64,000 nt of DNA from the NCBI RefSeq assembly GCF_014066305.1, contig NW_023501040.1, positions 1,021,001 to 1,085,000 of the forward strand, given 5' to 3'. This DNA is from Letharia columbiana (taxonomy: Eukaryota > Ascomycota > Lecanoromycetes > Lecanorales > Parmeliaceae). The translations under genes were made by a program, and so were the position numbers. How positions within the stretch are numbered: the first letter of the stretch is position 1; every line of letters starts with the position of its first letter. Below, piece after piece: positions 60,796 through 64,000 of the stretch. The notes under the pieces are model-generated. The model was not told the origin of the DNA, did not search any database, and was given only the letters and a program-made list of their open reading frames with translations.

Positions 60796-63700
60796 ATGAG
60801 CGGCTACATTCTCGTTCGCGACTTGTTGGAGGAACTGGATAAGGGACTCATCAGCAAACCGCACGTCAAAATGGAAGTTCTGAAGGACTTGAACTACCAC
60901 CTATGGGCCCAGGACCACCGACAGTTCCTCGAGGGACGGGGCATCTTTGAAATAGTGTCAGGGGAACTATTGATGCCCACTCGATTCGGTAGGGAGCCAG
61001 CCAAACGATGGACCATTTTGGACAGGTGGATCGCTACGCTGATCAGGGGTAACGTTGACCGAAATCAGAAGAGTCATATCGCCCACCTCATCACTTCCAA
61101 GTCCATGTGGGACAAGCTTCGTCGAATCCATGGAATGAGTGGCAAAGGACGTCTTCCGATCATGTTGCAGAAGTTCCTTGGATACACCAAGTCAGCAGAC
61201 CAGACGATCGATCAAATGGTAGCAGATTTACGAAACCTACAGGACGAAGTCACGGACCTAAATCCAGCCTGTGCACCACACGATCTCACCATGGCGACGG
61301 TAATCATGAACGCTTGCCAGGGGAGTGAGTTCGATGTGACCAAATACAACTTGGGGATTAACGACAATCTCACCACCGAAATGGCTGTGGAATGCCTACG
61401 GACCGTGGAGCAAGACAGACAGGCCAAGGACAAAGGCCTACTTGCACGCAATGGACGAAAGGGCCAGCCAGGCCAAAGACCTCCCAGGGACATGAGCAAG
61501 GTAGAATGCTATGGCTGTGGGAAAACCGGGCACTACGAGAGGGAGTGTCCGGATGAGAAGGACGAAAAGGATAAGAACCATGGGGCGAAGGATTCAGATG
61601 GGCGAAATCGTGAATCAAAGGATCGACCAAAGGGTTCAAAGACATCCAAAGGTAGTGGGCGAGGACGCTCAGACCGTGCTGCAGCAGCAGCGGACAAATC
61701 AGACAGCGACAGTGATGCTAGCGATGTAAGCGATGCATACAGTCGAAAGGAAGGCTCATGGATGGCTAGGGAAAAGCCAGAGCCTACAGACAGTGCACTA
61801 TCAGTGAAGAATTCCTCCATGATAGCAGACTTTTCAGGAGACAGTAGCTGGCTAATAGACTCCGGAGCGACTCGCCATATGACACCAAACAAGGAACTAT
61901 TCACCGACTTGCAGCCTTATTCGAAAGGAGTAGAATTCGGCAATCAAGGCGAGTTGATGGCGACAGGCAGGGGAACCATCCGAATTCGTATGGGCAACCA
62001 CATGCAGACCATGACAGATGCTCTGTATGTCCCAGGAATGGGTGGTAACCTGCTATCTATCATAGCACTGGATCGAAAGGGTTTTGAGGTACGATTCGGA
62101 AACATGTGTGTTAGAATCATCAACACATCCACAGGCGAGACGGTAGCAAGGGGTTGTGCGAGGAATGGCCTATATCAGTTGACCAAATCGACATCTGATA
62201 GAGCATTCGCTTCCAGGGAGTCGGGACCTCCCAATGAAAGCACACCTGCACCTACGAAACAAGGACAAGTCGATCATTTTCGACTAATGCATCAACGATT
62301 GGGCCATACCGGAGCGTATCGCCTAAAAGACCTACATCTCTACGCAAGAGGTGTAGAGGAAATGAAACCATCGGAAGGATTCCAATGTGACACATGTGAC
62401 TCCACGAAAATGGTTCAACAGATCAACAAGGACCCCAGGCCAAAGGAAACAGTACCAGGAGCTCGGATGCACACCGACTTCTGGGGACCATATCCCGTGG
62501 CCAGCATTGTGGGGGGCAGCAAGTGGTTTGTATCCCTCATCGATGAGGCCACTGACCAATCAAACCTCGAGCCCATTACATCAAAGAAACAGATCTATGC
62601 CTTCATCCTTAGGAATGTGATCATGATTGATAAAACGGCTGGGGTAAAAGGAGTGGTGTCAGTCAGAACCGACAATGCAGGAGAGTACAAGTCAGTCGAG
62701 GATACACTCAAGGAACGAGGTATCACCATGGAATTCACGACTACCTACACCCCATACCAGAATGGTATCGCAGAACGATTCAACAGGACGTTGATTGGAT
62801 TCATGAGACCCATGCTTAGCCAGTCAGGCCTACCCATGAGCTTCTGGTCAGAGGCCGCAGTCTATGCAAACCATCTGAAAAACAGAGTACCACATGGTAG
62901 CAGAGGGAGCAAGTCACCCTACGAACTATGGTTCAACAAGAAACCGGACCTGAGTCACGAAAAAGTCTTCGGTTGTCTATGCTTGGTTTACCTACCAAAA
63001 GAGAAACGAGAAAGTAAGCTACATGTTGTGGCCTACCAGGGGATATACACCGGTTACCATTCATCCACTCAGTACCGGGTTTATGACCCTCGGAACAATC
63101 GATTCGAATGGCCTACGAATGTCCATTTTTATGAGGACCGCAAGGGAGTCCAACTAATGACTCTGACTTCGTTCCCAATGGCCTACAACTCCATGCGAGC
63201 AGACATCGCCCCCACTCGCTGGAACGGTAACGACCTCAGTGACGCCTTCATTCAGGGTAGCATTGAGACCGTATCTAGCGACGACGATGAGGAGGAGGAC
63301 CATGAGAGGCCTACACCGGACATCACACCGTCGCCACGAATCGAAGAAATTGAAGATGTACGGGATTCTCAAGCAGAGGGAGAAGTTTCTACTAACTCCC
63401 CAGAGAACACGAATGACAGTGGAGATTCGGGACCAAGTGGCCCAAATGCATGCCAAAGTGAACCGGAATCTCCGCCAGGCCTTCGCGAAGCTGGAGAGAC
63501 TCTTGATACCTCAAGTGGTGAGGAAACAACAAACCAAGGGACGGTACCTGAGGTTGGTATTCAACAACCTATCATACCTGCACCTACCCCTGACCCTCCT
63601 GACCGCACTGAACGACGTCTTACACCTCAGACCGCCACCTCTACACGACAGCCTCGCACCAAGAAGCCAGGCTACAACCCCCATGAGTTCTACAATAACT

Positions 63701-64000
63701 TCGGTGTGAAGGATAAAGCTAAGCTTGCAAACACCATAATCGAACCCCTTACCTATCAGGAAGCCATTCATGGACCAAACGCCCGCGAATGGAAGCAAGC
63801 CACCATCAAGGAAATCATCGCCTTGATCACCAAAGGGACCTGGAGGCTCGCTACCCTACCGGCTGGTAGACGCCCAGTCACATGCAAATGGGTTTTCAAG
63901 GTCAAATACAATAGCGATGGGACTATCAACAAGTTCAAGGCCAGACTCGTTGCTAGAGGGTTCACGCAAGTAGAAAACATCGACTTCCATGAGACCTTTG
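60796..64000 (+). CDS. Copia gag-pol polyprotein, open to window end (partial)
   Basis: One uninterrupted frame of at least 1,068 codons starts at an ATG in good context (ccaccATGa). In order: Gag (MSGYILVRDLLEELDKGLIS, YHLWAQDHRQFLEGRG), a CCHC zinc knuckle at residues 238-251 (CYGCGKTGHYEREC), the aspartic protease with WLIDSGATRHMT (catalytic D355), the integrase zinc-binding HHCC (HQRLGH...CDTC), integrase core residues D561 (HTDFWG), D626 (RTDNAGEY) and E660 (NGIAERFNRT), an acidic linker, and the start of reverse transcriptase (EWKQATIKEIIALITKGTW, CKWVFKVKYN, FKARLVARGFTQ) cut by the window end. Protease-integrase-RT order defines Ty1/copia. No stop or frameshift is seen, so this copy may be active or very young. 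Confidence 0.92.
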   Translation, partial: MSGYILVRDLLEELDKGLISKPHVKMEVLKDLNYHLWAQDHRQFLEGRGIFEIVSGELLMPTRFGREPAKRWTILDRWIATLIRGNVDRNQKSHIAHLITSKSMWDKLRRIHGMSGKGRLPIMLQKFLGYTKSADQTIDQMVADLRNLQDEVTDLNPACAPHDLTMATVIMNACQGSEFDVTKYNLGINDNLTTEMAVECLRTVEQDRQAKDKGLLARNGRKGQPGQRPPRDMSKVECYGCGKTGHYERECPDEKDEKDKNHGAKDSDGRNRESKDRPKGSKTSKGSGRGRSDRAAAAADKSDSDSDASDVSDAYSRKEGSWMAREKPEPTDSALSVKNSSMIADFSGDSSWLIDSGATRHMTPNKELFTDLQPYSKGVEFGNQGELMATGRGTIRIRMGNHMQTMTDALYVPGMGGNLLSIIALDRKGFEVRFGNMCVRIINTSTGETVARGCARNGLYQLTKSTSDRAFASRESGPPNESTPAPTKQGQVDHFRLMHQRLGHTGAYRLKDLHLYARGVEEMKPSEGFQCDTCDSTKMVQQINKDPRPKETVPGARMHTDFWGPYPVASIVGGSKWFVSLIDEATDQSNLEPITSKKQIYAFILRNVIMIDKTAGVKGVVSVRTDNAGEYKSVEDTLKERGITMEFTTTYTPYQNGIAERFNRTLIGFMRPMLSQSGLPMSFWSEAAVYANHLKNRVPHGSRGSKSPYELWFNKKPDLSHEKVFGCLCLVYLPKEKRESKLHVVAYQGIYTGYHSSTQYRVYDPRNNRFEWPTNVHFYEDRKGVQLMTLTSFPMAYNSMRADIAPTRWNGNDLSDAFIQGSIETVSSDDDEEEDHERPTPDITPSPRIEEIEDVRDSQAEGEVSTNSPENTNDSGDSGPSGPNACQSEPESPPGLREAGETLDTSSGEETTNQGTVPEVGIQQPIIPAPTPDPPDRTERRLTPQTATSTRQPRTKKPGYNPHEFYNNFGVKDKAKLANTIIEPLTYQEAIHGPNAREWKQATIKEIIALITKGTWRLATLPAGRRPVTCKWVFKVKYNSDGTINKFKARLVARGFTQVENIDFHETF

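Larger units (their letters stand above)
59590..64000 (+). mobile_element. Ty1/copia retrotransposon, 5' part, not RIP-mutated, runs off the window
   Basis: The element is recognised by a perfect primer binding site at 59590 and a copia-type gag-pol frame from 60796 to the end of the window. Composition and CpA/TpG content are normal. The 1.2 kb between the primer site and gag is unusually long and holds an antisense thioesterase relic (about 59895-60745). The 5' LTR ends at 59589; the 3' part is beyond 64000. Confidence 0.75.

Noticed and set aside
61212..61904. Minus-strand frames of 95-123 codons in the copia element
   Set aside because: They are shadows of the intact gag-pol frame on the plus strand.

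Overview
The window is nuclear DNA of a filamentous ascomycete (Pezizomycotina). The evidence is short spliceosomal introns of about 46-76 bp with GTAAGT/GTGAGT donors and CTAAC/CTGAC-like branch sites, fungus-specific gene families (PTH11-like receptor, CYP52-like P450, LAM sterol transporter, SET/TPR protein, DLIC), and long AT-rich blocks with the signature of repeat-induced point mutation (RIP): CpA and TpG are nearly absent and replaced by TpA, while CpG and GpC survive. The order or genus cannot be fixed from the sequence.

Layout. 1-3,230 is a gene island ending in an intact PTH11-like gene. 3,240-14,178 and 16,889-21,830 are RIP-ruined repeat DNA. They hold a 7.5-kb Ty3/gypsy element (5,873-13,411, 183-bp LTRs, target duplication ctagc), many copies of a ~437-bp dispersed repeat (called repeat A here), a ~550-bp MITE (repeat B), and an unidentified element bounded by long inverted arms. 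Into one copy of repeat A a young, barely mutated, 2.7-kb gag-only LTR element has inserted (14,179-16,888, target duplication cttag). 21,831-39,830 is a gene island: a cell-surface repeat protein broken by frameshifts, an acyl-CoA synthetase, a broken P450, a relic of a second PTH11-like gene, a broken secreted-protein gene and a 1,319-aa LAM/VASt protein. 39,840-49,560 is AT-rich again, with a ~270-nt poly(A) tract and a RIP-ruined Helitron (Rep/PIF1 helicase type) interrupted by a second copy of MITE B. 49,560-53,950 holds a MIT/coiled-coil protein (Atg38/NRBF2-like) and the dynein light intermediate chain, convergent. 53,958-54,860 has two repeat-A copies. 55,789-58,197 is a TPR+SET protein.

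59,590 to the end is the 5' part of a Ty1/copia element that shows no RIP. It has a perfect initiator-tRNA-type primer binding site and a gag-pol frame open from 60,796 past the window end. Between the two lies an antisense, decayed acyl-CoA thioesterase gene, which looks like host DNA caught inside the element.

The genes are not an operon or an obvious cluster. The acyl-CoA synthetase and the CYP52-like P450 are adjacent on the same strand and would both act on fatty acids or alkanes, but the P450 is broken. Housekeeping genes (LAM, DLIC, SET/TPR, MIT) are intact to the base over long frames. The broken genes are accessory types: surface protein, secreted protein, P450, receptor relic, thioesterase. 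That contrast argues the breaks are biological rather than assembly noise. I found no tRNA, rRNA or CRISPR.
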